From contig NZ_BBMP01000007.1 in the NCBI RefSeq assembly GCF_000755245.1, positions 310,001-374,000 on the forward strand: 64,000 nt of DNA, given 5' to 3'. The notes beneath the pieces were generated by a model, which was not told the origin of the DNA, did not search any database, and saw nothing but the letters and a program-made list of their open reading frames with translations. Both the position numbers and the translations under genes were made by a program. Shown piece after piece: positions 44,978-53,217 of this stretch (position 1 is the first letter of the stretch; each line of letters starts with the position of its first letter). The DNA comes from Halococcus sediminicola. GTDB taxonomy: Archaea; Halobacteriota; Halobacteria; Halobacteriales; Halococcaceae.

Positions 44978-47606
44978 CGTCGAGTTCCTCCTGCCAGCGT
45001 TCGACCTTCGCCATCAGTTCGACCGGCGAGAGTTCGTCGATGTTCGTCGCCCGCAGCCCCTCAACGACCGACTCAGCCGTGGGATCGATCCCGTCCGCCG
45101 CATCGTCACTCGATTCGTGTTCGCCGTCGGCTGTTCGCCCGCCATCGGCGCTGGCCGAGCCACGGAACGCTTCGGCCCCGAGGTCGAACACCGCTTGAAC
45201 GGTCTCGCCCGACGACCCACGCGCCTCGATGGCCTTCTCGGCTCGGAGTTTCGAGAGCACGTCGCGCGAGCGCTCGACGACGGGTTCTGGAACACCCGCG
45301 AGGTCGGCGACGTGTACGCCATACGAGCGGTCAGTTGCGCCCTCTTCGATGGTCCGGAGGAAAGTCACCTCGCCGTCCCGCTCGTCGACCGCGACGTGGA
45401 CGTTCGCCACCCGGTCGAGATGCTCGGCCAGCCCCGTGAGTTCGTGGTAGTGGGTGGCAAACAGCGTCTTCGCGCGCACCTCGTTGTGGAGATACTCGGT
45501 CGCGGCCCACGCGATGGAGATGCCGTCGTAGGTCGCCGTCCCGCGCCCCACCTCGTCGAGAATCACCAACGAGTCTTCGGTGGCCGAGTGCAGGATGTTC
45601 GCCAACTCGCTCATCTCGACCATGAACGTCGACCGCCCCTGTGCGAGTTCGTCGAGCGCCCCAACCCGAGTATAGATGCCGTCCACGGGCGAAATCCGTG
45701 CGCGCTCGGCGGGCACGAAGCTCCCGATTTGGGCCAAAAGGGTGATGAGCGCGTTCTGGCGCATATAGGTCGATTTCCCGCTCATGTTCGGACCGGTGAT
45801 GACGAGAAACCCCCGCTCGTCGGCAAGCGCGAGGTCGTTCGGGACGAACTCGACTTCCCGTTCGACCACCGGGTGCCGACCCGCTGCGATGTCGATACCC
45901 GACTCCACCAACTCTGGTCGGGTCCACCCGTTCTCGACGGCGTGCACCGCGAGACTCGCCAGACAGTCACATTCGGCGAGCGCCCGACCCACGTCCTGAA
46001 GCAACTCGGCACGCTCGGCGACGCGCTCTCTGAGATCGACGAACAGTTCGTGTTCGAGGTCGCTCCGGCGTTCCTCGAAGCGGAATATTTCGCGTTCGCG
46101 CTCGGCTAACTCCTCAGTGGTGTAGCGTTTCGCGTTCTTCAGCGACTTTATCTCGTCGTACTCGTCGGGCACTTCATCGGTCTCGGAGTTACCCACCTGA
46201 ATGTAGTAGCCATCGGTCTTGTTCCGGCCCGTGCTCAGGTGGGTAATATCCAGTCGGGACTGCTCGCGCGCGGCAAGCTCGTCCATCCAGTCGAGCGCCT
46301 CCTCGTGACCCTCGATGAGGTCGTCCAGTTCCTCGTGATAGCCCCGACGGATGATGTTACCCTCGCGGATGCTCGCGGGCGGGTCCTCGGCGAGCGCGGT
46401 GTCGAGTTCGTCGGCCAATCGATCCGCAGCGGTCCCGTCCGGCCGCTCGACGACGCCGGCGAGCGGCGAGTCGCCCAACTCCGAGGAGTCGACTGTCTCG
46501 GCGACTGCTTCGAGCACCGCGAGCGTATCGCGCACCCGGAGCAGGTCGCGCGCGTCGGCGCTGCCCGAGACTGCCTTGCTCGCCAGCCGCGCCACGTCGT
46601 AACCGTCGCCGAGCGTCTCGCGGAGGCGTTCGCGAGCGAGCGCCGCACCCGTGAGTGCCTCGACGCAGTCCGCCCGTCGTGCGAGTTCGTTTTCCTCTTG
46701 AATCGGCCGGCAGAGTCGTTCGCGGAGGGTCCGGCCGCCGGCACTCGTCACGGTGTGGTCGACGACGTCGAGAAGGGAGCGTCCGCCCCCGCCCATCGTC
46801 TCCGTGAGTTCGAGGTTGCGCTGGGTGGTCGCGTCGAGCGCGACGCTCCCGCCCGTGTCGTAGGGCTGGAGGCGCGTCATCGACGCTAACACACCGATTC
46901 CCGTCTCGTCGACATAGGAGAGCACCGCACCCGCCGCCCGAATCGCGCCCGTGGAGTCGTCGAGACCCACACTCGAAACCGTCGCTTCGCCGAACTGCTC
47001 GTTCACCGCGTGCCGTGCCCGCCCCGGCGCGAACGCCTCGGTCGCGTGCAGCGAGAGGGTCGCGTCGGTCGCGCGCAGGCGTTCGAGCAGGTCGTCGTCC
47101 GATCGCACGTCGGGGCCGGGCAGTATCTCGGCGGGGTCGAATCGGTAGAGTTCGGTGAGCAGTTCGTCACTATCGAGTTCGGTAGCGTGGAAGCGGCCCG
47201 TGGTGACGTCCGCGACCGCGAACCCGTATCCCTCGTCCACTTCGACGACGGCAGCGAGATATCGCGCGTCGGCGTTCGTGCGTTCGAGGAGCGTTCCCGG
47301 CGTGACGACGCGTTCGATGGCCCGCTCGTGGCCGCCATCGACCTCGTACTGGTCGGCGACGGCGACGCGATAGCCGCGCTCGACGAGTAGCTTCAGGTAG
47401 GCCGTGAGTTCGCTGAGGGGCACGCCGGCCATCGGATACGAGGAGCCATGCGAGGACTTCTTCGACACCTTGAGGTCGAGTTCCCGTCCCACGAACTCGG
47501 CGTCGTCGGCGAAGAACTCGTAGAAATCGCCACACTGCATCGCCAGCAGGTCGGCCTCCGTTTCCTCCTTGAGTGCGAGGAACTCCCCGACGATTCCCTC
47601 GGTCAT
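44967..47606 (-). CDS. mutS: DNA mismatch repair protein MutS
   Basis: An 879-residue mismatch-recognition ATPase. The mismatch-reading Phe-x-Glu motif is F28-Y-E30 (CGDFYEFF). The ATPase has Walker A GPNMSGKST (about residue 605) and Walker B VILDEVGRGTATYDG. A short acidic insert precedes the C-terminal helix-turn-helix (residues about 810-850). First gene of mutS-mutL. A TATA-like CTTTAG (about 47630-47635) lies 27 bp upstream of the ATG. Confidence 0.95.
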   Translation of the reverse strand: MTEGIVGEFLALKEETEADLLAMQCGDFYEFFADDAEFVGRELDLKVSKKSSHGSSYPMAGVPLSELTAYLKLLVERGYRVAVADQYEVDGGHERAIERVVTPGTLLERTNADARYLAAVVEVDEGYGFAVADVTTGRFHATELDSDELLTELYRFDPAEILPGPDVRSDDDLLERLRATDATLSLHATEAFAPGRARHAVNEQFGEATVSSVGLDDSTGAIRAAGAVLSYVDETGIGVLASMTRLQPYDTGGSVALDATTQRNLELTETMGGGGRSLLDVVDHTVTSAGGRTLRERLCRPIQEENELARRADCVEALTGAALARERLRETLGDGYDVARLASKAVSGSADARDLLRVRDTLAVLEAVAETVDSSELGDSPLAGVVERPDGTAADRLADELDTALAEDPPASIREGNIIRRGYHEELDDLIEGHEEALDWMDELAAREQSRLDITHLSTGRNKTDGYYIQVGNSETDEVPDEYDEIKSLKNAKRYTTEELAEREREIFRFEERRSDLEHELFVDLRERVAERAELLQDVGRALAECDCLASLAVHAVENGWTRPELVESGIDIAAGRHPVVEREVEFVPNDLALADERGFLVITGPNMSGKSTYMRQNALITLLAQIGSFVPAERARISPVDGIYTRVGALDELAQGRSTFMVEMSELANILHSATEDSLVILDEVGRGTATYDGISIAWAATEYLHNEVRAKTLFATHYHELTGLAEHLDRVANVHVAVDERDGEVTFLRTIEEGATDRSYGVHVADLAGVPEPVVERSRDVLSKLRAEKAIEARGSSGETVQAVFDLGAEAFRGSASADGGRTADGEHESSDDAADGIDPTAESVVEGLRATNIDELSPVELMAKVERWQEELDDGN

Positions 47607-47629
47607 GGCCTCGTTCGGGGCACATCGCG

Positions 47630-47635
47630 CTAAAG
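47630..47635 (-). promoter_or_regulatory. TATA-like box of mutS-mutL
   Basis: CTTTAG on the minus strand, 27 bp upstream of the mutS ATG. Confidence 0.45.
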
Positions 47636-47657
47636 CCTGTGGGTTCCGACCTCGTGA

Positions 47658-47795
47658 TCGGAAAACGCGAGGTCCGATGCCACCACACCGGGGACGGCGA
47701 ACGTGGTCGCCCGTGCGCTCGCCGGCATCGAGGCGTTGCTCGGGTCGCTACTGATGGCGCTCCTGTTGTTCGTGCTCACTCGCCGGGTTCGATAG
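47658..47795 (+). pseudogene. Remnant of an ion-channel-type membrane protein
   Basis: A plus-strand frame, open from 47658 to the TAG at 47793-47795, reads TTPGTANVVARALAGIEALLG then SLLMALLLFVLTRRVR. This resembles the segment after the selectivity filter and the last helix of potassium-channel-like proteins (..P..R..A..EALLGALLMALLVFVLGRRV). It has no start codon of its own except internal GTG 47703, and no upstream pore helix, so it looks like the surviving 3' end of a deleted gene. Judged by eye only. Confidence 0.45.
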
Positions 47796-47801
47796 AGATT
47801 C

Positions 47802-48446
47802 TCAGCCTTCGACGAGCCGTTGGAGGTGTTCGGGCGGGACGGCCCCGCGGGCGGCGTAGCCCTCGTAGGCGAACGTCGGCACGCCCGTGATGCCCACCTG
47901 TTTGGCCTCGGTGAAACGCTCTTCGAGGGCCGCCTCGCGCTCGTCGTCGTCGATGGCCGCTCGAACGTCGTCGGCGTCGATGCCCACCTCCGTGGCGATG
48001 TCGGCCAGCACGTCGGGGTCGCCGATGTCGCGTTCGTCCTGCCAGAGCGCGTCGAACACCCGCTCGTGAAAGCCCTCGAACTGCTCGGGGTGTTCGTCAC
48101 GAACGTAGAGGGCGGCCTGCTGGGCGTTCTTCGAATCTACGTCCGTGGCGATCGACAGCGACATCTCGACGTCGTACTCCTCCTGGAGGCGCTCGACGTT
48201 CTCCCTCGCCTGCGCGTAGTATTCTTCGTCCTTACCGTTGTCGACGGTCGAATCGATGTCGCCGTCGGGACCGCGCTGGCCGCCACGGAGGTCGAACGGT
48301 TGCCACTCGACGGCGAGCGGTTCGTCCCTGTTCTCCCGATACTGCTCCAGCGACGCCTCGCCGAGATAGCAAAAGGGACAGACGTAATCGGCGTACATCG
48401 TGAGCGATTCTTCGTTCGTCTCGCTCGCAGCGGTGTCGTGACTCAT
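47802..48446 (-). CDS. DsbA family oxidoreductase (FrnE-like)
   Basis: A 214-residue thioredoxin-fold protein without a signal peptide, so cytoplasmic. The redox motif is CPFC in TMYADYVCPFCYLGEASLEQY; the cis-Pro loop is GITGVPTF. The helical insert and overall length fit the FrnE/2-hydroxychromene-carboxylate-isomerase-like group. It probably handles thiol exchange; the partner is unknown. ATG 48446 was chosen; the open frame above it is not family-like. Confidence 0.85.
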   Translation of the reverse strand: MSHDTAASETNEESLTMYADYVCPFCYLGEASLEQYRENRDEPLAVEWQPFDLRGGQRGPDGDIDSTVDNGKDEEYYAQARENVERLQEEYDVEMSLSIATDVDSKNAQQAALYVRDEHPEQFEGFHERVFDALWQDERDIGDPDVLADIATEVGIDADDVRAAIDDDEREAALEERFTEAKQVGITGVPTFAYEGYAARGAVPPEHLQRLVEG

Positions 48447-48483
48447 CACTCGGGATAGGCGCTCGAATCGGAAGAAGGACCCG

Positions 48484-49074
48484 TTACTTCCCGCGACCGC
48501 GGTCGCCGTTGACGCTCGGGCGAGTGTGTTCGGCTCCCTTGCCCTTCGTGTCGAGTCCGCGCCCGCTCGTGCCGGCGCTCGTGAGACCGCGGAACGCCCG
48601 ACCACGGTGGGAGTCGTCACAGATCCAGTTCAGATCGTCGTCGTTCTCGATGGCCGGATGCTCGGGATCGACGAGGATCACTTCGAACCACTTTTGATTG
48701 CCGTCCTCCCCGACGGGATAGGAGTTCAGCACTCTGAGATTCGTGAACTTCCGGCTGGAGCGCTCCTCGGCGATGCGCTGGATGGATTTGCGTCGGGTGA
48801 CGCGGTTGACGCCCTGCCGTTTCGTCCGCCGGCCGGCCTTGTGGCGCACCTTGCGCGCGGTTCCCTTGCGGACCGCGACGCGGGCGAGGACGACGCCCTG
48901 TTTTGCCTTGTAGCCGAGCGAGCGCGCCCGGTCGAGGCGAGTCGGTCTCTCGATGCGCTCGATGGCCCCCTGTTCGCGCCACTCCTGAAGCCGCCGCCAT
49001 TGGAGCTCGGCGTGCATTTCGTTGTCCGCATCGTGCCACGCGTCGCCGACGTGTGCGTAGAAGCTTCGTGCCAT
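48484..49074 (-). CDS. rpl15e: 50S ribosomal protein L15e
   Basis: A 196-residue large-subunit protein found only in archaea and eukaryotes. It begins [33 protein letters not shown] and contains the basic [26 protein letters not shown] stretch that threads rRNA. It is one of the few basic proteins in the window. The start ATG 49074 is family-normal. Confidence 0.97.
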   Translation of the reverse strand: MARSFYAHVGDAWHDADNEMHAELQWRRLQEWREQGAIERIERPTRLDRARSLGYKAKQGVVLARVAVRKGTARKVRHKAGRRTKRQGVNRVTRRKSIQRIAEERSSRKFTNLRVLNSYPVGEDGNQKWFEVILVDPEHPAIENDDDLNWICDDSHRGRAFRGLTSAGTSGRGLDTKGKGAEHTRPSVNGDRGRGK

Positions 49075-49319
49075 GGTTATCTGCGGGCGTTGGTGGTTCA
49101 GCCCTCGGGCGACGACCGCCGCACGGTCGCGCCACAGGCCACATACCGGCCCGCTGTGTGGCGTTCACACGAGCAGGTGCCCGCCGGTGCCCGGTCCCCA
49201 GCGAGTTGTCGTCCGTTTCGGCGGTTCGCTGTTAAGCGCTTCGAAACCGTTCGTCCGGTCGCCCGTTTCGATCGATTCGTTCCGTCTACAGTTCTCACTC
49301 TCGCCCTCTCGATGGCGGA

Positions 49320-50294
49320 CTAGAGCCAGCCCTCCCGGCGGAAGTAAACGACGAGCACGAGCGCGATCGCCGCCATCCCGGCGAGAACCGCCGGATAGGC
49401 GAACGGCCAGCCGAGTTCGGGCATGGCGACCGCCCCGCCTTTGAAGTTCATTCCGTAGATGCCGGCCACGAGCGAGAGCGGCAGCACGATCGAGGCCACC
49501 ACGGTAAGCACTCGCATCACCTCGTTGGTCGACGCCGAGAGGGCATTCAGATACAGTTCCCGCGAGCCGATGAGGAGGTCGCGGTAGGTCTCGGTCAGCG
49601 CCACGAGCTGGGTGAGATGGTCGTAGGCATCGCGGTAGTACTTCTCGGTCGTCTCGGCGACCCACTCCGCACCGCCGCCGGCGAGCGTGCCGACCGCCCG
49701 CTGAGTGGGCCAGAGCAGTCTCCGCACGGCCAGCAGGTCGCGGCGTACCTCGTTGATATCGTTCAGATCCTCGACCGACGGGGCGCTGAGTAACTCCTCC
49801 TCGATGCGTTCGATGCGAGACTCGATCTCGTCGAGGGTGGCGAAGTAGTCTTCGACCGTCCCGTCGACGATGCGATAGGCAACGAAATCCGGGCCGCGCC
49901 CGAGCGCCCGACCGTGATCGCGCGTCGCCGCCCAGACCCGCTCGACGGCCGGTATCGATGACGGCGTGAAACTGACGAGCCAGTCCGGCCCGACGAACAG
50001 TCCGACCGGTTCGTCGGATATCTCCTCGGCGAACGTGGTGGCGTCCCCGCGGAGTTCGACGGTTCGCATCAGCACGAACGTGTAGCCGTCGAACGACTCG
50101 GTCTTCGGGCGGACGCCGTTCAGCACGTCCTCGACGGAGAGTCGGTGGATGTCGAACACCGCCGCGACGCGCGTCAGTTCGGTCCCATCGCCGGTGACGT
50201 GTACCCACGCCGTCCCGGATGTGTCCCGTGCGGCCTCAAAGTCCTCGTGAAGCCGTACCCCCTCGGAACCCGCCGACAGCGCAGCGACGGTCAC
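49320..50294 (-). CDS. corA: CorA-type magnesium/metal transporter
   Basis: A 324-residue membrane channel for Mg2+ (or Co2+/Ni2+). Long soluble N-terminal funnel with helices (DEIESRIERIEEELLSAPSVEDLNDINEVRRDLLAVRRLLWPTQRAV), then two C-terminal spans; the YGMNFKGG loop holds the family's GMN filter, and the tail ends in basic residues. GTG 50294 overlaps the stop of the upstream small gene by 4 nt and gives the family's normal start; the longer open frame above is the neighbour's shadow. Confidence 0.92.
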   Translation of the reverse strand: MTVAALSAGSEGVRLHEDFEAARDTSGTAWVHVTGDGTELTRVAAVFDIHRLSVEDVLNGVRPKTESFDGYTFVLMRTVELRGDATTFAEEISDEPVGLFVGPDWLVSFTPSSIPAVERVWAATRDHGRALGRGPDFVAYRIVDGTVEDYFATLDEIESRIERIEEELLSAPSVEDLNDINEVRRDLLAVRRLLWPTQRAVGTLAGGGAEWVAETTEKYYRDAYDHLTQLVALTETYRDLLIGSRELYLNALSASTNEVMRVLTVVASIVLPLSLVAGIYGMNFKGGAVAMPELGWPFAYPAVLAGMAAIALVLVVYFRREGWL

Positions 50295-50458
50295 GATCGA
50301 TCCTCCGAATCGGACTCGCCGACCGTCAGCAGCGTGAGCCCCACCATCACGCCGGGAAGCGAGAGTTCCCGCCCCGGATACGGTGTCGCAACGCCAACCA
50401 CGTAGCCGGCCGTTCCGCCGACCGTGAGGAGGACACCGACGGTGAACGTGCGATTCAT
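50291..50458 (-). CDS. Small membrane protein upstream of corA
   Basis: A 55-residue protein, MNRTFTVGVLLTVGGTAGYVVGV then ELSLPGVMVGLTLLTVGESDSEDRS: two short hydrophobic stretches and an acidic tail. It overlaps corA by 4 nt, so it is co-transcribed and may be a helper of the transporter (inference). A T-rich TATA-like box (GGTTTTTT, 50481-50488) is 27 bp upstream of ATG 50458. Confidence 0.65.
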   Translation of the reverse strand: MNRTFTVGVLLTVGGTAGYVVGVATPYPGRELSLPGVMVGLTLLTVGESDSEDRS

Positions 50459-50570
50459 AGCCGGTCGAGACCCGCTCACGAAAAAACCGTTTCCCCAAAT
50501 TTCCGTAACCCGTCGACGGGCCATCGACCCCGCGGCCGGCCGATGGCGATACCGGGCGCGAGCGTGGGCC

Positions 50571-50580
50571 AGTATATAAC
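50571..50580 (+). promoter_or_regulatory. TATA box upstream of the DUF1328 gene
   Basis: AGTATATAAC, the best TATA box in the window. On the plus strand it predicts a transcript start near 50603, leaving a leader of about 100 nt before ATG 50706. Confidence 0.6.
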
Positions 50581-50602
50581 GCCGGCAAGTGCAAGCCCTA
50601 CC

Positions 50603-50705
50603 GTCAATACTGGTGTAGGCAGTGGCTGTAAACGATGTTTCGAACATCTCTCACAGCCGATAGCGTTCGGAAACGATCGATCGCCCTCGCGGGGGTAGCT
50701 CACCG
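50603..50705 (+). ncRNA. Possible structured leader or small RNA
   Basis: Between the predicted transcript start and ATG 50706 lies a nested dyad: outer arms GGCTGT (50624-50629) and ACAGCC (50653-50658), inner arms GATGTT (50634-50639) and AACATC (50643-50648), loop TCG, and a symmetric 4x4 internal loop (AAAC/TCTC). Most haloarchaeal genes here seem leaderless, so a 100-nt structured leader with an SD-like GGGGGT at about 50691 is unusual. It could be a regulatory leader or a separate RNA. Confidence 0.45.
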
Positions 50706-50900
50706 ATGAACGCCCTCGCCCTCGCCGGCACGGCGCTCCAGTTCTCGGGTGACTTCCTCTACCTGGCGGTGGTCTTCATCGTCCTCGCCATCGTCGCCTA
50801 CCTCGCCGGCGCGCAGGGCATCGCGGGTCTCTCCGCTGGAATCGCTCGCATTCTCATCATCGTCTTCGTTGTCCTCGCCATCGTCTCGCTCATCCTCTAA
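50706..50900 (+). CDS. DUF1328 small membrane protein
   Basis: A 64-residue protein with two spans (FLYLAVVFIVLAIVAYLAG and ILIIVFVVLAIVSLIL) joined by the family's GIAGLSAGIARIL. Members occur widely in bacteria and some archaea; function unknown. SD-like GGGGGT precedes the ATG by about 10 nt. Confidence 0.85.
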   Translation: MNALALAGTALQFSGDFLYLAVVFIVLAIVAYLAGAQGIAGLSAGIARILIIVFVVLAIVSLIL

Positions 50901-50908
50901 AGCGGGAT

Positions 50909-51490
50909 TCAGTCGTCGGCACCGACGTTTTGCGTACTTTCGAGACACGGCGGGTCGGGTTCGATGGTCGCGTACTCGACCGCCCGCCGGCCGAGCGTCG
51001 CCACGCGTTCGCGGGAACTCTCGTCGAGAAGTTCGCCGTGCTCGAACTTTTCACTGACCTGCGGAACGGCGGCCTGATGGGGAATGACCCACGCGTTGAG
51101 CGCCCGCGCCACGGAGCGAAGGTGATCGAGCGGCGTGATGGGAAAGGCCCCGCCGGAGACCGACAGCAGGCCCACAGTAGTGTGTTCGAACTCGTCGAAC
51201 CCGCAGTAATCGAGCGCGGTCTTCAGCACCGACGAGTACGACCCGTGATAAGTGGGTGTCCCGAGGAGAACGCTGTCGGCCGCCCGAACTCGCTCTTTGA
51301 GCACGGCCACGTCGCCAGTGTCGCGCGCGTCGGCGTCGAACACCGACAGGTCGAGGTCACGGAGGTCGATGCAGTCGGTGGTCGCGCCCATCGCCTCGCT
51401 TTCGGCCAGCGTGATTTCGAGCGCGAGGCGTGTATAGCTCTCGTCCCGGAGGCTGCCGGCGAGCGCCACGACGTGTGGACGGTCAGTCAT
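50909..51490 (-). CDS. NADPH-dependent FMN reductase family protein
   Basis: A 193-residue flavodoxin-like enzyme: AGSLRDESYTRLALEI binds the FMN phosphate; LLGTPTYHGSYSSVLKTALDY is the second family motif; LLSVSGGAF follows. It may reduce quinones, azo dyes or flavins with NAD(P)H. ATG 51490 is family-normal; the open frame extends far upstream through the antisense of other sequence. Confidence 0.87.
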   Translation of the reverse strand: MTDRPHVVALAGSLRDESYTRLALEITLAESEAMGATTDCIDLRDLDLSVFDADARDTGDVAVLKERVRAADSVLLGTPTYHGSYSSVLKTALDYCGFDEFEHTTVGLLSVSGGAFPITPLDHLRSVARALNAWVIPHQAAVPQVSEKFEHGELLDESSRERVATLGRRAVEYATIEPDPPCLESTQNVGADD

Positions 51491-51537
51491 GGCCACGATG
51501 AGAGAGTGAAGGATAAAGCACCGACGGTCGGCGCGCC

Positions 51538-52452
51538 TCAGCGCCGCAGCCGGGCCGACGTCTCGCCGTCGGTATCGAGCGCGACCAGCCCGTCGTCTTC
51601 GAGGTCGGCGAGCAATCCCCGGAGCCAGTCGCGGCCGTGCTCGCCCTCCGGCGTGTAATCGACACGCACTCTCGGACCGAGTTCCGAGAGCGCCAGTTCG
51701 TCGTACTCGCCGAGCACGCGGACGACGCGACCCCGGAACTGCCGGCGACTCCCCTCGAAGGGCGATTGGGTGGGTACGTCGGGCGCGCTGAAATCCCCCG
51801 TCGCGTAGGCCCCACACCAGCCGCGCCACGGGCAGGATTCTTCGTCGCAGGCGGGCGTTTTCGTACACGCCACACCGCCGAGTTCCATGATCGCGTTGTT
51901 CCAGACGCGCGATTCGTCGTCGGGCAGCAACTCCCCAGCGGCGTCCTCGAAGGCCGCATCGTCGTCGGGCATGTCGAACGCCCGGTAGAGCACGCGCTTC
52001 ACGTTGGTGTCGACCACCGCGTTGCCGTTGTCGAAGGCGAAACTCGCCACCGCGTTCGCGGTGTAGGGACCGACGCCCTGTAGTTCCTGTAAGTCGTCGG
52101 GGTTTTCGGGAAACTCGCCATCGAACTCCGCGACGACCTGCCCGGCCGCCTCGTGGAGATAGCGCGCCCGATTGTTGTAGCCCAGGCTGTGGTCGCTCCA
52201 GAATCCCACTACGGCGGAGCGGTCGGCGGCTGCGAGGCGCTCGACATCGGGCCACCGCTCGACGAAGTCCGCGAACGCAGCCACCACGCGGTCGAGTTGG
52301 GTCTGCTGGCTCATCACCTCCGAGACGAGGATCTCGTAGGGGTTGGTCGTCTCGCGCCACGGGAATTTTCGATGGTCCCCCTCGTACCACTCGACGAGCG
52401 CACGGCGCACGCTATCGAGGTCGTCCGGCAACGAGGACGCGGACTCGCTCAT
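51538..52452 (-). CDS. mutY: A/G-specific adenine glycosylase
   Basis: Removes adenine paired with 8-oxoguanine. A 304-residue HhH-GPD glycosylase: FPWRETTNPYEILVSEVMSQQTQL carries the catalytic Glu, LQGVGPYTANAVASFAF is the hairpin, VVDTNVKRVL has the catalytic Asp, and C-x6-C-x2-C-x5-C-type cysteines (ACTKTPACDEESCPWRGWC) hold the 4Fe-4S cluster. The C-terminal region is a short winged-helix-like domain in place of the bacterial Nudix-like 8-oxoG reader. ATG 52452 was chosen; an in-frame ATG 27 bp upstream is possible. Confidence 0.9.
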   Translation of the reverse strand: MSESASSLPDDLDSVRRALVEWYEGDHRKFPWRETTNPYEILVSEVMSQQTQLDRVVAAFADFVERWPDVERLAAADRSAVVGFWSDHSLGYNNRARYLHEAAGQVVAEFDGEFPENPDDLQELQGVGPYTANAVASFAFDNGNAVVDTNVKRVLYRAFDMPDDDAAFEDAAGELLPDDESRVWNNAIMELGGVACTKTPACDEESCPWRGWCGAYATGDFSAPDVPTQSPFEGSRRQFRGRVVRVLGEYDELALSELGPRVRVDYTPEGEHGRDWLRGLLADLEDDGLVALDTDGETSARLRR

Positions 52453-52543
52453 CGGTTCGCGTACGACGAGACGGGTCATACGCGTGGCGGTCCCGAACGC
52501 GCCGACCCGAAAGCGGTTTGCAGTCAGCGGGTCGAAACCGGCC

Positions 52544-52879
52544 ATGAGCCTCGACGACCTCTCCGACGACGTCGAATCACGCTACACCGACCTCGGCGAC
52601 GAGATAACCACGGGTCTCGACCGCGAGACGCGCAACGAACTCGCGCTCTTGACGGCTGCACTCGGTCCCGACGAGACCGACGAACTGCTCCGGCGGGCGG
52701 TCCACACCCTGTTTCAGACCACCGTCGAGACCGGCCGGCTCGATTTCCACCTCCGCAGCAGTTACGACGTGACCTACGACGAGTACCTCTCGGGGATGAC
52801 CTACGACGAGATGGCCGGCGGAATGGACATGCAGAGCCAGACCCAGAGCCAAGACGACGTCCATCGGTATCAGTACTGA
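52544..52879 (+). CDS. Conserved haloarchaeal hypothetical protein
   Basis: A 111-residue acidic helical protein (MSLDDLSDDVESRYTDLGDEIT, then DETDELLRRAVHTLFQTTVETGRLDFHLRSSYDVTYDEYLSGMTYDEM) with a Gln/Ser-rich end. No family function is recognised. It is divergent from mutY, which begins 92 bp away. Confidence 0.7.
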   Translation: MSLDDLSDDVESRYTDLGDEITTGLDRETRNELALLTAALGPDETDELLRRAVHTLFQTTVETGRLDFHLRSSYDVTYDEYLSGMTYDEMAGGMDMQSQTQSQDDVHRYQY

Positions 52880-52979
52880 TTTTCCCCGATTCGACAATCA
52901 TCACCATCGATTGGAAACGAACACCATCGAACGCCGCTAGCCGTCAACCCTATTGCCGTCGCGGCCGTATCTTGAATCG

Positions 52980-53183
52980 ATGACGCCCTCCGACATCCAT
53001 CCGCCGGACAGCGGCGCGCCGCGCAAGGCGGTGCTCTACTGTCCCGCGTGCGGCCACGACAGCCCCGTCGATGGCGACTGGCGTGTCGAACGCGACGAGA
53101 GCGACCCCGAACGGGTCGATTATCGCTGTCCCCACTGTGAGTTCGCCATCACGAACCGTCCCCGCAAACTCGTCTGTCCGTGA
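52980..53183 (+). CDS. Small zinc-ribbon protein
   Basis: A 67-residue protein with CPACG (residues about 21-25) and CPHCEF (about 50-55), a classic two-knuckle zinc ribbon, separated by an acidic strand region (RVERDESDPERVDYR). Common type in haloarchaea; function unknown. Confidence 0.75.
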   Translation: MTPSDIHPPDSGAPRKAVLYCPACGHDSPVDGDWRVERDESDPERVDYRCPHCEFAITNRPRKLVCP

Positions 53184-53217
53184 CGACTAATCACCTCTCG
53201 ACGACTGCCATCGCGCC

